Below, piece by piece: positions 55,525 through 64,000 of a stretch of 64,000 nt of DNA. The position numbers and the translations under genes were made by a program. Under the pieces are notes generated by a model, which saw only the letters and a program-made list of their open reading frames with translations, was not told where the DNA came from and did no database searches. Numbering within the stretch: the first letter of the stretch is position 1; every line of letters starts with the position of its first letter. The DNA comes from Maritimibacter sp. 55A14 (GTDB lineage: Bacteria > Pseudomonadota > Alphaproteobacteria > Rhodobacterales > Rhodobacteraceae): the NCBI RefSeq assembly GCF_003122205.1, contig NZ_QEYE01000005.1:124001-188000 (forward strand), read 5' to 3'.

Positions 55525-56415
55525 TCACGCCTTCGCGTGGTGCTCCCTCACAAGTTCTAGAAACCTTCTTGCCGGCAGCGGCTTGTAGCGTGTCGGCGGG
55601 GTGACGGCATAAATCCCGCCGGACCTGAGCGACCAGTCGGGCAACAGCCGCACCAAGGTGCCGGCAGCCACCGCAGGCCGTACCAGAAAATCCGGCAGGA
55701 TCGCGAAGCAATCCCCGGCTTCAACAACGTTCAGGATCGCGGGCGACGTGTTCAGCCTGATCCGCGCATCCGGGGATACCGTCTTCGTCCTGCCTGCCTT
55801 TCGAAAGGTCCAGTCCCAGTGATCCTTCAGTGCCGAATTGGCCACGAAGGGGAGATTTTCCAGGTCTTCCGGGCGGCGCACACCGGCGCTGGCTGAACCA
55901 GGGGAACCGATTGCCCATTCCTCGAAGGTGCCGACCTTCTGAGCCAGGTTCGAGGAATCCGCCAGCCAGCCCACCCGAAAGCTCATGTCGAAGCGCTGTT
56001 CGACCAGATCGATTTGCGCATCATCGAGCGCCAGATCGATCGAAATCAACGGGTGATCCCGTACGAACCGGGCAACCAGCGGCGCCAGATGCAGCGTGCC
56101 GTAGTCGAGCGGCGCCGTGATGCGGAACCGCCCCTTGGGTACGGTATTGCCCTCGCGCGCCAGACGAAACGCCTCCTGCGCGAGTTCGACGGCCGCCTTG
56201 CCCTGCTCATAGAACTTCTGCCCGGCCTCGGTCGGATGCATTTGGCGGGGGTTCCGGATCAGCAGCGCCGTGCCAAGTTCTTCTTCAAGAAGCAGAATCT
56301 GCTTGCTGACCACCGCCTTGCTGACGCGCAGGCGATCGGCCGCCGCAGTGATCGTGCCCTCTTCCATCACTGCGATGAAGTAGGCCACCCGATTGAGGTT
56401 GTCGTTGTCGCGCAT
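55525..56415 (-). CDS. LysR family transcriptional regulator
   Basis: A 296-residue LTTR: N-terminal winged HTH (about 5-63, GTITAAADRLRVSKAVVSKQILLLEEELGTALLIRNPR) and a substrate-binding domain (90-290). It is divergent from the DsbA-family gene with 100 bases of AT-rich spacer between, the standard LysR arrangement for control of the neighbouring operon. The effector is unknown. Confidence 0.9.
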   Translation of the reverse strand: MRDNDNLNRVAYFIAVMEEGTITAAADRLRVSKAVVSKQILLLEEELGTALLIRNPRQMHPTEAGQKFYEQGKAAVELAQEAFRLAREGNTVPKGRFRITAPLDYGTLHLAPLVARFVRDHPLISIDLALDDAQIDLVEQRFDMSFRVGWLADSSNLAQKVGTFEEWAIGSPGSASAGVRRPEDLENLPFVANSALKDHWDWTFRKAGRTKTVSPDARIRLNTSPAILNVVEAGDCFAILPDFLVRPAVAAGTLVRLLPDWSLRSGGIYAVTPPTRYKPLPARRFLELVREHHAKA

Positions 56416-56515
56416 TTTTCGTCAACTCTTAACTTACGTTACTTCCACAAACATTCACTTTTTTTGACGATAGTTGCAACGTATCTCTGGTCTCGAGAGC
56501 GATTGGAGACCGTAT

Positions 56516-57121
56516 ATGACCCGTTTCACCTACATCTACGACACCTATTGCGGCTGGTGCTACGGCGCCGCCCCAGCGATCCGCGCCCTGATCGAAAGCG
56601 GCGCCGACATCACCGTTCAGCACCGGCATCTGTTTCAGGGGGCCAATGCCCATCGCATGGCCCACGGCTTTGGTGTTTCTGCGCAGCGCTTCGACAAACG
56701 CATTGCGGCGCTGAGCGGACAGGAATTCAGCGACACCTATGTACGCGAAATCCTGCAATCGCCGACAGAAGTGCTGGACTCCGGCCTGACGGCTGCAGCA
56801 GCGGCGCTGATCCATGACCAGGGTGCGGTAGCCGAAATGGAGCTGTCCCGCGCGCTTCAGCGCGCCCGGTTCGTTCAAGGCCGCTCGGCCGCCGATGCCG
56901 GTCACGTCGAGAGTATCCTGCGAGATCTGGGCGTGACAGCCCCCTTGTCGCATGGCGTGTCCAGGGCCGCCGAAACCAGCGCGGCCGCCGCGCAAACTCT
57001 GCGGCAGGCCGGACTACACGGTGTGCCGGCGCTGTTCCGCCACCAGGCGGGCCGGACCGAGACCATCGATCTGTCGACCTATTACCAGTCCCCCACCCGT
57101 GTCGCGGCGCTTGCCGCCTGA
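56516..57121 (+). CDS. DsbA family thioredoxin-fold oxidoreductase
   Basis: A 201-residue DsbA/FrnE-type protein with the active-site CGWC at residues 12-15 (YDTYCGWCYGAAPAI) and no signal peptide, so cytosolic. The cis-Pro loop is in LHGVPALF. ATG 56516 has GGAG upstream. It is followed after 16 bases by an NAD(P)-binding protein and is divergent from a LysR gene; the trio probably responds to oxidative or electrophile stress, an inference from context. Confidence 0.85.
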   Translation: MTRFTYIYDTYCGWCYGAAPAIRALIESGADITVQHRHLFQGANAHRMAHGFGVSAQRFDKRIAALSGQEFSDTYVREILQSPTEVLDSGLTAAAAALIHDQGAVAEMELSRALQRARFVQGRSAADAGHVESILRDLGVTAPLSHGVSRAAETSAAAAQTLRQAGLHGVPALFRHQAGRTETIDLSTYYQSPTRVAALAA

Positions 57122-57137
57122 GCATGAGGAAATACCT

Positions 57138-57758
57138 ATGAAACTGCTTGTAATCGGAGCGACCGGCATGATCGGTTCGCGTATCGTCAAGGAAGCCCTG
57201 GCCCGCGGACATGAAGTCACCGCCGCAACACGGAACCCCGACAATATCACCCCTCAGAAGGGCCTGACGGCCATCTCTCTCGATGTCCGCGACGAGGCCG
57301 GCCTGGCAGAGGCCGCCGCAAAGGTCGATACGGTCATCGCGGCGGTCAGCCCGCGCAGCACCGCGAACGCAATGGACGAGGCGCAGAGCTATGCCGACGC
57401 CCTGATCGCCGGTTTGGGCGATACGCGGCTGGTGCTGGTCGGCGGCGCCGGATCCCTGAACCTGCCCGACGGTACTCCGGTGGCTGCCGTTGTCCCCGAG
57501 GCCTATAGCGCCGAGGCGAAGGGAATGCGCGCCGCATACGAAAAGATCGCGGCGAGCAACCTGAACTATACGGTCCTGGCGCCCGCAGGTCAGATCGCGC
57601 CGGGCGAACGAACCGAGGTGTTCCGCCTGGGCGGTCGTACCCTTCTCACTGACTCCGAGGGCAACAGCCGGATCAGCGCAGAAGACTTCGCCGTGGCGCT
57701 GCTGAACGAAACGGAAATTCCCGCGCACCAAAGACAGATCTTCACCGCCGCTTACTGA
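57138..57758 (+). CDS. NAD(P)-binding Rossmann protein (NmrA/SDR-a type)
   Basis: A 206-residue single-domain protein with the N-terminal GATGMIGSRIVKEALARGHEVTAATRN dinucleotide motif and the VLVGGAGSLNLPDG strand; it belongs to the atypical SDR group with YwnB/BVR-B relatives. AGGAA precedes the ATG. It is cotranscribed with the DsbA-like gene. Enzyme activity and substrate unknown. Confidence 0.85.
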   Translation: MKLLVIGATGMIGSRIVKEALARGHEVTAATRNPDNITPQKGLTAISLDVRDEAGLAEAAAKVDTVIAAVSPRSTANAMDEAQSYADALIAGLGDTRLVLVGGAGSLNLPDGTPVAAVVPEAYSAEAKGMRAAYEKIAASNLNYTVLAPAGQIAPGERTEVFRLGGRTLLTDSEGNSRISAEDFAVALLNETEIPAHQRQIFTAAY

Positions 57759-58071
57759 TCCGACGAGGGGCAACGGCGACGTGCTGCGATTGATGCGGCA
57801 CGTTCCCGGACAACCCGCAAAGGGCTCGGGCGACATTTGAACTTTCTTCTCAAGGTTCATGGGGGGGGGCGAAGTCCACTCTTTCAACCCACGTGAGTTC
57901 AGTTCGCTCTCGCAGAGAATGACCATTTGGCATCGGTTGTGAGCGATGCTGAGGGATGGAGCGAGGTCGGCGGGCTCCAAGCAAACCTGCGGCAGCGCAG
58001 CGGGTCGAGCCAGGTGTTTTCCTTCGGGCTGTTTTCGGAGATGCTCGAGGGAAAGACCCGAAGGAGGATTC
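57759..58071. other. Intergenic region before the LtrA gene
   Basis: About 310 bases with no supported gene. It contains a run of nine G residues (57861-57869). The ribosome site AAGGAGG for the LtrA gene is at its end. Frames crossing it on the minus strand show no recognisable family. Confidence 0.5.
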
Positions 58072-59247
58072 ATGTCGACAGTTTTTTTCCATCGTCTGAT
58101 CCCCAGCAACGCGCTGCGCGATATCGGCCCCGAGGACACGCCCCGCGTCACGACCATGGAGCTGTTCTTCGACCTCGTTTACGTCTTCACCATCATCCAG
58201 CTGTCGCACTACCTGCTTACCCACGCGAGTTGGCTGGGCGCGCTGGAAGCCGCAACGCTATACGCCGCCGTCTGGTGGGCATGGAACTACACGGCCTGGG
58301 CGGCGAACTGGGTCAACCCCGACCATCCGAGCGGTCGCGGGCTGATGATCGTGCTGATGGGTTGCGCCCTGCTGATGGCCGTTGCCGCGCCTCAGGCGTT
58401 CGGCGCGCGCGCGGGCCTGTTCGCCGCCGCCTATGTCGCGATGGCGTTGATCCGGGCGGGATACATGGCCTTCGTCTTCCGTGGGCAGGTCATGGGGCGG
58501 AACTATGCGCAACTCGGCGCGTGGAGCGCGGTCTCGGGCCTCTTCTGGCTGGCCGGGGCGCTGGTCGAGGAAGCGCGGCTGGCCCTCTGGATCGTCGCGG
58601 TCCTCATCGACTACGCCGGGCCCTACGCGGGCTTCTGGGTGCCGGGAAAGGGCGCCACGCCAATGGCGAGCTGGCCGCTCAAGGGGCTGCACCTCTTTGA
58701 GCGCAACCAGCTCATCTTCATCATCGCGCTCGGGGAATCCATCCTGCTTCTGGGCGGTTTCCTTGTCAGCCATGACCTGCATGCCGACACCTGGCTGGCC
58801 GCTCTTGTCGGTTTCCTTCTGATCGTATCGCTGTGGTGGATTTATTTCGTCGACTTGTCCGAACCGGGCGAACACCGTTTCAAACATGCAGCCGACCACA
58901 CGAGCCTTGCCCGGGCGGGGCTTGCCTATGCCCATGGCATCGCGGTCTGCGGAGCCATCGTCGTGGCCGTCGCGATCGAGATGATCGTGGCGCATCCCGG
59001 CGACGCGATCCACGCGGAAACGGCCATTATTGCCTTCGCCGGGCCTTCGCTGTTCCTGCTCGGATGCACCGTCTTTCACCGCGTGACGGCGGAAAGGCTG
59101 CGCGCCGCCTACCTCGTGTCCGTGGCCGCGCTGGCGGCCTGGACCTGGGGGGCGCTTGAGCTGCATCTCACCGGGCTCTGGCTCGGCGCCGGAGTGCTGG
59201 CGATCCTGGCCGCAACGGCGGCTATCGGGCACAGGAAGGCGGGCTGA
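58072..59247 (+). CDS. Low-temperature-requirement A (LtrA) family membrane protein
   Basis: A 391-residue protein with about eleven to twelve membrane helices. The N-terminal TTMELFFDLVYVFTIIQLSHYL and ALGESILLLGGFLV are hallmarks of the LtrA family, first described in Listeria as needed for growth at low temperature; biochemical function is unknown. AAGGAGG lies 4-5 bases before ATG 58072. The next gene, an ion channel, begins 1 base after its stop. Confidence 0.87.
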   Translation: MSTVFFHRLIPSNALRDIGPEDTPRVTTMELFFDLVYVFTIIQLSHYLLTHASWLGALEAATLYAAVWWAWNYTAWAANWVNPDHPSGRGLMIVLMGCALLMAVAAPQAFGARAGLFAAAYVAMALIRAGYMAFVFRGQVMGRNYAQLGAWSAVSGLFWLAGALVEEARLALWIVAVLIDYAGPYAGFWVPGKGATPMASWPLKGLHLFERNQLIFIIALGESILLLGGFLVSHDLHADTWLAALVGFLLIVSLWWIYFVDLSEPGEHRFKHAADHTSLARAGLAYAHGIAVCGAIVVAVAIEMIVAHPGDAIHAETAIIAFAGPSLFLLGCTVFHRVTAERLRAAYLVSVAALAAWTWGALELHLTGLWLGAGVLAILAATAAIGHRKAG

Positions 59248-59248
59248 C

Positions 59249-59902
59249 ATGCTGTCCTGGCCCGTCGCCCGCAACCGGATCGCCGCCAATGCCATGCTGC
59301 TGGCCGCGATCCTGATTCACAACCTGACCTATCCGCTGTCGGCCACGGGTGGCATCTGGCCGGCGCTATTTTACGCCTTCTATGCGTCGATCTTCGTCGT
59401 GGCGACATGGGCCCTGGTCGCGGACAGTCTGCTTCGCCTCTGCGTGGCGGCGAGCGGCGCGGCTGTGTTCGTCGCCGGTTTGGCGAATTCATACGCGCCA
59501 TCGGACTCGGCGGCGCTTGCGATCTATCTCACCTCGATTGCATACCACCTGGGCGCAATCGTTGTTCTCGCGCGCTATACCTTCGGTGCCCGGACCGTCA
59601 TGACGGATGTGCTGTTGTCGGCAACCTCTCTCTACCTCGTGATCGGTTCTGGATTCGCAGCCCTTCTGTCACTGGTAGAATGGGTTGCTCCGGGGTCGTT
59701 TGTCGCCAGTTCCGGCGCCCCGATCGACTGGCAACAGATGATCTATTTCAGCTATGTGACGTTGACGACCCTGGGCTACGGCGACATCACCCCGGTGGGG
59801 TTCTACGCGCAGTCCTTCGTGACATTCGAGGCCATCGGAGGGACGCTCTACACCGTGATCCTGCTGTCGCGTCTGGTCGGTCTGCACGCGAGCCGAGCCT
59901 AG
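59249..59902 (+). CDS. Two-pore-domain-type potassium ion channel (Ion_trans_2)
   Basis: A 217-residue membrane protein with about five to six helices. The selectivity filter TLTTLGYGDITP is near residue 172-183, between the last two helices. It has no cytosolic RCK domain. It starts one base after the LtrA stop (TGACATG), so the two are made together. A K+ conductance is predicted from the filter; physiological role is unknown. Confidence 0.85.
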   Translation: MLSWPVARNRIAANAMLLAAILIHNLTYPLSATGGIWPALFYAFYASIFVVATWALVADSLLRLCVAASGAAVFVAGLANSYAPSDSAALAIYLTSIAYHLGAIVVLARYTFGARTVMTDVLLSATSLYLVIGSGFAALLSLVEWVAPGSFVASSGAPIDWQQMIYFSYVTLTTLGYGDITPVGFYAQSFVTFEAIGGTLYTVILLSRLVGLHASRA

Positions 59903-60203
59903 CGTCAGTTCCGACGCGCCTTTCACTCCGCGGGCAGGTATACCGCAGCCAGAGCAGGCCTCGCCGCGCCAATAATGTCGCCGGTGAGAAACAAGCGCAG
60001 ACTGACATTGTGGCTCGGAGTCGATGTCGTAATGCCGCGGAGCAGCAGGTCGTCCTGGGCGGATCGAGATCTGCAATTCCACATGAGCGGCCCTAAGCCA
60101 ACGTCCTCAAGAGCCGTCACAAAGGACTGCTTTGGAAAATTTGGCAAACAGGCTTTCGGATTTTGTGCGAACAATCCTTGGTTATGTTCCAGATTGATCG
60201 AGG
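59903..60203. other. Degraded sequence downstream of the channel gene
   Basis: About 300 bases. A 94-codon minus-strand frame (59923-60207) is of unknown identity and likely the remains of a gene. It separates the ion channel from a broken acetyltransferase. Confidence 0.45.
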
Positions 60204-60308
60204 TCACGGGAAATAGGAAGTAATCTGAGATTCCGGCGACGTAACCGCTTTGTGCAAGATCATCGCCAGCGTCTCCGCATCATCGTGCCTGAAGTTGCGA
60301 ATCCTCAT
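60204..60308 (-). pseudogene. GNAT acetyltransferase, N-terminal fragment only
   Basis: The start MRIRNFRHDDAETLAMILHKAV is that of a GNAT N-acetyltransferase. The match ends after about 22 residues and a stop follows at codon 35, with no acetyl-CoA-binding motif. The ATG overlaps the cupin stop (ATGA), so the two formed an operon before the 3' part was replaced. Interpreted as a deletion or insertion remnant. Confidence 0.65.
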
Positions 60309-60691
60309 AGCCCCACCCTCGCAGCTGTCGTGACGGTCTCAGCGTCCCGGTGGACCAGGTGCGGTGCAAATGCCGGAGTGCAGATCGCCACGTATTCCGT
60401 CGGTGTGTCGGGGGTGCTGTAGCGCACCCACTCCCCGGCCTCGCAGATCATCGCCTCTCCGGCACCAAGGACTTCGACGTCTGTTTCGGTTTCGACGTGC
60501 AGCGCGCCCGAGATGACAATCGTGATCTCCCTGAAGTCCGGGCGCTGTCCCGGCTCGGACCAACCAGTCGGGCTTTCCATGCGGGCGACGGAGAGGCCGG
60601 TCGCGCCACTCATCCGACCGACGTACTCGAAGATGGATTTCTCGACATCTCCGGCGGCGCGAAGACGAGTCGGGTTTCGCACTATCTGCAT
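60305..60691 (-). CDS. Cupin-domain protein
   Basis: A 128-residue single cupin. The barrel motifs are around EITIVISGALHVETETDVEVLGAGEAMICEAGEWVRYSTP, with partial conservation of the metal-binding residues: E54 and H65 are visible, but not the full set. GGAG precedes the start. Role unknown; it overlaps the start of the broken acetyltransferase. Downstream of the PLP decarboxylase by 78 bases on the same strand. Confidence 0.78.
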   Translation of the reverse strand: MQIVRNPTRLRAAGDVEKSIFEYVGRMSGATGLSVARMESPTGWSEPGQRPDFREITIVISGALHVETETDVEVLGAGEAMICEAGEWVRYSTPDTPTEYVAICTPAFAPHLVHRDAETVTTAARVGL

Positions 60692-60769
60692 TGGTTGACT
60701 CCGTTCTTTTACTTTCGTTGGAAAAGGGGCGCCATCCTCAGCCGCAATCGCGGCGAAGGGGCTGAGATT

Positions 60770-62143
60770 TCACCGAGGCGACACCATTGCGTCGTCCACT
60801 CGAGCCTTTGCGGCTTTGAGAACCTGGACGAGGCCTTGGATGTGTTCCTCGCGCGTCTGCCAATTCGTGACGCTGATCCGGAAGGCGGCGCGACCTTCCC
60901 AACTCGACGGGCCGAACCAGACCTTCCCGCTGCCCACCGCGGCCTTGATCAGCGCGCGAGTCTTGTCGTCGCTATCAAGCCGCGCGAGCACCTGGTTCAG
61001 TGCCACCGAATTTAGGATCTCGAAGCCATTGGCCCGAAGCTCTGAAGCAAGGTGCCGGGCCAGTTCGCAGTGTCGGGTCATCATGTCGTCGATCCCGTCC
61101 CGCCCGAGCGTGCGCAGCGCTGCCCAGATCGGGATCCCGCGAGCGCGACGCGAGAACTCGAGACCTTTGTTCGCCGGCGCATCAATGTTGGAGGGCGCAT
61201 AGGACGCGTCGGCGTTCATTGCGGCGTAAAGCGCTTCGCCGTCCCGGCAGATTGCAACAGCACCCTCGTAAGGCGTGTTGAGCCACTTGTGGCCATCCAC
61301 GGTCCAGCTGTCCGCTCCCTCGATGCCTTCCGTGAGATGTTTGCGAGCGCGCGTGGCCCGCGCCCAGAGACCGAACGCACCGTCAACGTGAACCCACGCC
61401 CCGGCGGCCTTGGCGCGGGGAACGAGGCGGTCGAAGGGATCGAACTCCCCGGTGTTCACTTCGCCTGCCTGCAAGCAGAGGATGGTACGTCTATCCATCG
61501 TCGGCAGACGCTCGGGATCGACCCGGCCGGAGCTGTCCACAGGTGCCCGGACGAGTTGATCCTGTCCGAAGCCCAGCAGTCGCAGCGCCTTGATCACGGT
61601 GACATGGATGCGCTCGGACACGATGACGCGCAGTTGCGGCGCGCCCGTCAGCCCGCCCCGTTCAACATCCCAGCCGGCGCGCCCGAGCAGCCGGCCCCGG
61701 GCCGCCGCGAGGCAGGCAACCGCGGAGGCACCGGACGTTGTACCGAAATTCGTGATCGCATCACGGGGGAGGTCCAGCACGTCGAGGATCCAGCGGCCCG
61801 CGACGGTCTCGATCGCATGGGCTGCGGGGCCCGACAGAGGGACCGTCGCGCTCTGATCCCACGCCGAGGCGAGCCAGTCGGCTGCCTGCGCCACTGGCAA
61901 CGTGCCGCCGACGACAAAGCCGTAGTAGTTCGGTCCGTTCGAGGTGACGGTGGCCGGCGACCCGACCTTGTCGAGCAGCGCGAGCGTGTCGGCCGCTTCG
62001 GTTCCGGTGTCGGGCAGGCGTTCATCGAAGGCGCTCAGACCTGCAAGCGCGCGGTCGTCAGGGAATACACGCCGCGTTTGGGCCTCGGAGATATATTTCA
62101 GAGCGCGGTCGTGTGCATCGGTTAGCAGGTCATGTCTGTTCAT
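60770..62143 (-). CDS. Pyridoxal-dependent amino-acid decarboxylase (group II)
   Basis: A 457-residue fold-type I PLP enzyme. The cofactor Lys is in SWTVDGHKWLNTPYEGA; the Asp/His pocket in GAWVHVDGAFGLW and FGTTSGASAVACLAAARG also fits group II decarboxylases (aromatic amino acid/glutamate/diaminobutyrate types). Substrate cannot be assigned. I chose ATG 62143 because the family homology begins there; the in-frame extension to 62356 (including a possible MKPVNQNDT start) looks like a separate remnant. Confidence 0.85.
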   Translation of the reverse strand: MNRHDLLTDAHDRALKYISEAQTRRVFPDDRALAGLSAFDERLPDTGTEAADTLALLDKVGSPATVTSNGPNYYGFVVGGTLPVAQAADWLASAWDQSATVPLSGPAAHAIETVAGRWILDVLDLPRDAITNFGTTSGASAVACLAAARGRLLGRAGWDVERGGLTGAPQLRVIVSERIHVTVIKALRLLGFGQDQLVRAPVDSSGRVDPERLPTMDRRTILCLQAGEVNTGEFDPFDRLVPRAKAAGAWVHVDGAFGLWARATRARKHLTEGIEGADSWTVDGHKWLNTPYEGAVAICRDGEALYAAMNADASYAPSNIDAPANKGLEFSRRARGIPIWAALRTLGRDGIDDMMTRHCELARHLASELRANGFEILNSVALNQVLARLDSDDKTRALIKAAVGSGKVWFGPSSWEGRAAFRISVTNWQTREEHIQGLVQVLKAAKARVDDAMVSPR

Positions 62144-62355
62144 GTGGTCGGTCCCATTTTCGGTTTCCATTTCAGGCTGCGGCGGAGCGCCAGGTCTCTG
62201 CCTCGTCGCAGAATGACGATATTTGCTTGGCCGGCCTTTGCGACTGATGCGGGCTTCCGCCCGGGCTTGCAGCGCAACGATGGCCGCGCACGTATCGTTC
62301 TGGTTTACAGGTTTCATACTTTGATCCTTTGAAATTCGACCGGTTTCAACCGGCA

Positions 62356-63090
62356 CTACCGAGGCCTGCGGATTGGAAGGAACGCCGGAACACGCCTGCG
62401 ATAGTCCCGGTAGGTCTCTCCCAGTTCGGCGACGAGATCAGCTTCCTCGAAGATCGTAGCGATCAGGACGTAAACAGCCGTTCCCAGCGCGAAGACGAGT
62501 TGGCCCATGGTCATGTGCGGCGTGATCCACGGGACGAGCATCCAGCCGAGACTGATCGGATGGCGAAGCACTGCATAAAGCCAGCGTCCGGTGAAGCCCG
62601 CGCCACTTGCGGGCTCCTCCGTCACCCGCTCCCACGCCTGGGCGAGGCCGAAGAAACGGAAATGACCGATCGGGAAGGTGGCGCTGAACATTAGGCCCCA
62701 GACCCCAAGATACGCGGTCCAGAGAAGACCGGCGCCGAGCGGGTCGGTCACGTGCCAGACGGTTCCAGGGCTCGGCTGCCAGAGCCAGACGAGGAGCACG
62801 GTCAGGCCGGCAGTCATGTAAAGATACGTCGCCCGTTCCAACTCGGGCGGGATCAGCCTCGTCCAACGTCTCTTGAACCAGCACCGCGCGGTAATGGAAT
62901 GGTGCAGGCCGAAGCCCCACAGGAGCGCGAGGTTGACCGCAGCGGACGGCCAGAAGGCGCCGGGTGTACCCGCGTCGATCGCCCAGGGCAGCGGCAGGTC
63001 GGCGAGAAAGGTGATGATCAGCGCGATGCTCGCCAGTCCGATCAAGTAACCTCCTGCAGCGTAGAGGAGGGTCAGAGTTTTCCTCAACAT
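62356..63090 (-). CDS. MddA/NnrU-like membrane methyltransferase
   Basis: A 244-residue protein with about five to six membrane helices. The segment FGLHHSITARCWFKRRWTRLIPPELERATY and FPIGHFRFFGLAQAW closely resemble MddA, the methanethiol S-methyltransferase that makes dimethyl sulfide; RHPISLGWMLVPW is the isoprenylcysteine-methyltransferase-type SAM region shared with NnrU. The activity is inferred from pattern. Same strand as the PLP decarboxylase. Confidence 0.72.
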   Translation of the reverse strand: MLRKTLTLLYAAGGYLIGLASIALIITFLADLPLPWAIDAGTPGAFWPSAAVNLALLWGFGLHHSITARCWFKRRWTRLIPPELERATYLYMTAGLTVLLVWLWQPSPGTVWHVTDPLGAGLLWTAYLGVWGLMFSATFPIGHFRFFGLAQAWERVTEEPASGAGFTGRWLYAVLRHPISLGWMLVPWITPHMTMGQLVFALGTAVYVLIATIFEEADLVAELGETYRDYRRRVPAFLPIRRPR

Positions 63091-63119
63091 GTCATTGTCC
63101 TTTCGATAACGATGATGGA

Positions 63120-64000
63120 TCAGGCAGGCTGCGGCGCGCGATGGCGTCGCAGGCGGAGAGCCGTGAGCGCGGATGCGATAACGCTTCCGCTGGCGAGTGC
63201 GAGCCAGATGCCGGTGACCCCGAGACCCGCGACGGTCAGCAGGAGAGCCGTCGGCAGGGTTACGCCCCAGTTACCGAGGAGCGAGAAGACCATGGGCATG
63301 CGGGTATCCTTGAGCCCGCGCATCAGCCCGGCTGCCACCGCCCCGAGCGGCACGAGCAGTTCGGAGAGCGCGAGAAGCATAATGAGCCCGGCTGCCGTTT
63401 CGGCAGTTGCAGGGTCGTGGAGGACCGCATCGGACAGAGGGATGGCGACCGCGCCGAGGATCGCTGCATGGGCGAGGCCCGCCGCCAGCCCCAGACGTGT
63501 GCCTGCAATGAAGGGGAGCCGCCGATCACCCGCCTCTGCCCGGCGCGCCATGCGGATTGTGGCCGCCTGCTGCAGTCCGATGGAAACGGCATAGACAAGA
63601 CCTGCGAGTCGGATTGTAAGCGCATGGGCGGCCGCCGTTTCGGCCCCGAAGCGGGCTGCGAAAAGTGTGGCGCCGAGGAAGACGCCCAGTTCCGCGAGCA
63701 TCGTGAAGCCGATGGGCAACCCCACGCGCAGGGCCTCCCGCAATTCACAGATTGCAGCGAAATCAAGCCCCCGATCGCCGTTTCGGCTGCAGGCGAAACA
63801 TAGCGCGACCGTGATCCCAAAGGCGACGAGCAACGAGGAAAGGCCAAGACCCGTGATCCCGAACCCGCTCCAGGTACCCGCGCCGTGCATCAGAACCCAG
63901 TTCAACGCGGCGTTCGCCGGAATGGCGCAGGCCGTGATGCGGGCAATGAGGCCCGGACGTTCCAGCGCCAGCAGGCGGTTCCGGAACATGGCCACGACGA
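63120..64000 (-). CDS. MATE family efflux transporter (5' end outside window)
   Basis: Only the C-terminal 292 residues are visible; the frame is open through the window edge. About eight membrane helices of the NorM/MATE type are present, with PIGFTMLAELGVFLGATLFAARFG resembling the start of the second MATE repeat and LVPLGAVAAGLMRGLKDTRMPM near the end. It would export cationic or metabolite substrates using Na+ or H+. The ATG-like start inside the window is internal. Confidence 0.88.
   Translation of the reverse strand, partial: VVAMFRNRLLALERPGLIARITACAIPANAALNWVLMHGAGTWSGFGITGLGLSSLLVAFGITVALCFACSRNGDRGLDFAAICELREALRVGLPIGFTMLAELGVFLGATLFAARFGAETAAAHALTIRLAGLVYAVSIGLQQAATIRMARRAEAGDRRLPFIAGTRLGLAAGLAHAAILGAVAIPLSDAVLHDPATAETAAGLIMLLALSELLVPLGAVAAGLMRGLKDTRMPMVFSLLGNWGVTLPTALLLTVAGLGVTGIWLALASGSVIASALTALRLRRHRAPQPA

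Overview
The window looks like a chromosomal segment of a Rhodobacterales alphaproteobacterium (Roseobacter/Paracoccaceae type). It is G+C-rich (about two thirds by eye) and has strong Shine-Dalgarno sequences, many ATGA/GTGA gene overlaps, a methylmalonyl-CoA epimerase/DUF1467 pair, a divergent betI-betA/choXWV choline locus, a GAF-Fis regulator beside an acetaldehyde-type dehydrogenase, an FNR-type promoter and a dyad repeat that I recognise from this order. No rRNA, tRNA or CRISPR array was found.

Layout. 1-6.4 kb: end of a response regulator, mce, a DUF1467 gene, an EI24-type membrane protein, a nitroreductase, an MT-A70 DNA methyltransferase convergent with a BglII/BstYI-like endonuclease, and aspS, which carries an AT-rich in-frame insert of about 92 codons. 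6.7-16.8 kb: two tandem cyclopropane-fatty-acid synthase paralogues, a class IV aminotransferase, carB with a clear promoter, an exported protein, a formate/nitrite channel and a DEAD-box helicase. 16.9-19.4 kb: a possible CII-like regulator, csaA-proC and a YbjN-domain protein. 19.6-32 kb: two complete compatible-solute ABC systems (choline choXWV with betI/betA, and glycine betaine proVWX), with two exporters, trmO and a Ca2+/Na+ exchanger between them.

32.3-44.8 kb: a Na/Pi transporter, a flavodoxin-like protein, a GT39-like membrane protein, then a ten-gene haem-uptake operon on the minus strand: TonB-dependent receptor, hmuTUV, an ABM-fold candidate haem monooxygenase, an exported cysteine protein, exbB, two exbD copies and tonB. 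The second ExbD has Asn where the family has its proton-carrying Asp. 45-52.5 kb: GAF-Fis regulator and aldehyde dehydrogenase with a near-perfect inverted-repeat operator, thiC with a TPP riboswitch, a kinase-fusion protein, and a HemG-like flavodoxin behind a textbook class II FNR promoter.

52.5-64 kb is accessory: a decayed IS110 transposase lacking its N-terminus, an IS6 transposase killed by a TGA codon, a divergent 44-bp repeat, a small exported protein between the two IS remnants, a LysR/DsbA/NAD(P)-binding trio, an LtrA-ion channel pair, a broken acetyltransferase, a cupin, a PLP decarboxylase, an MddA/NnrU-like membrane methyltransferase and the end of a MATE exporter. The best candidates for something not well described are the aspS insert, the Asp/Asn ExbD pair and the LtrA-channel unit.
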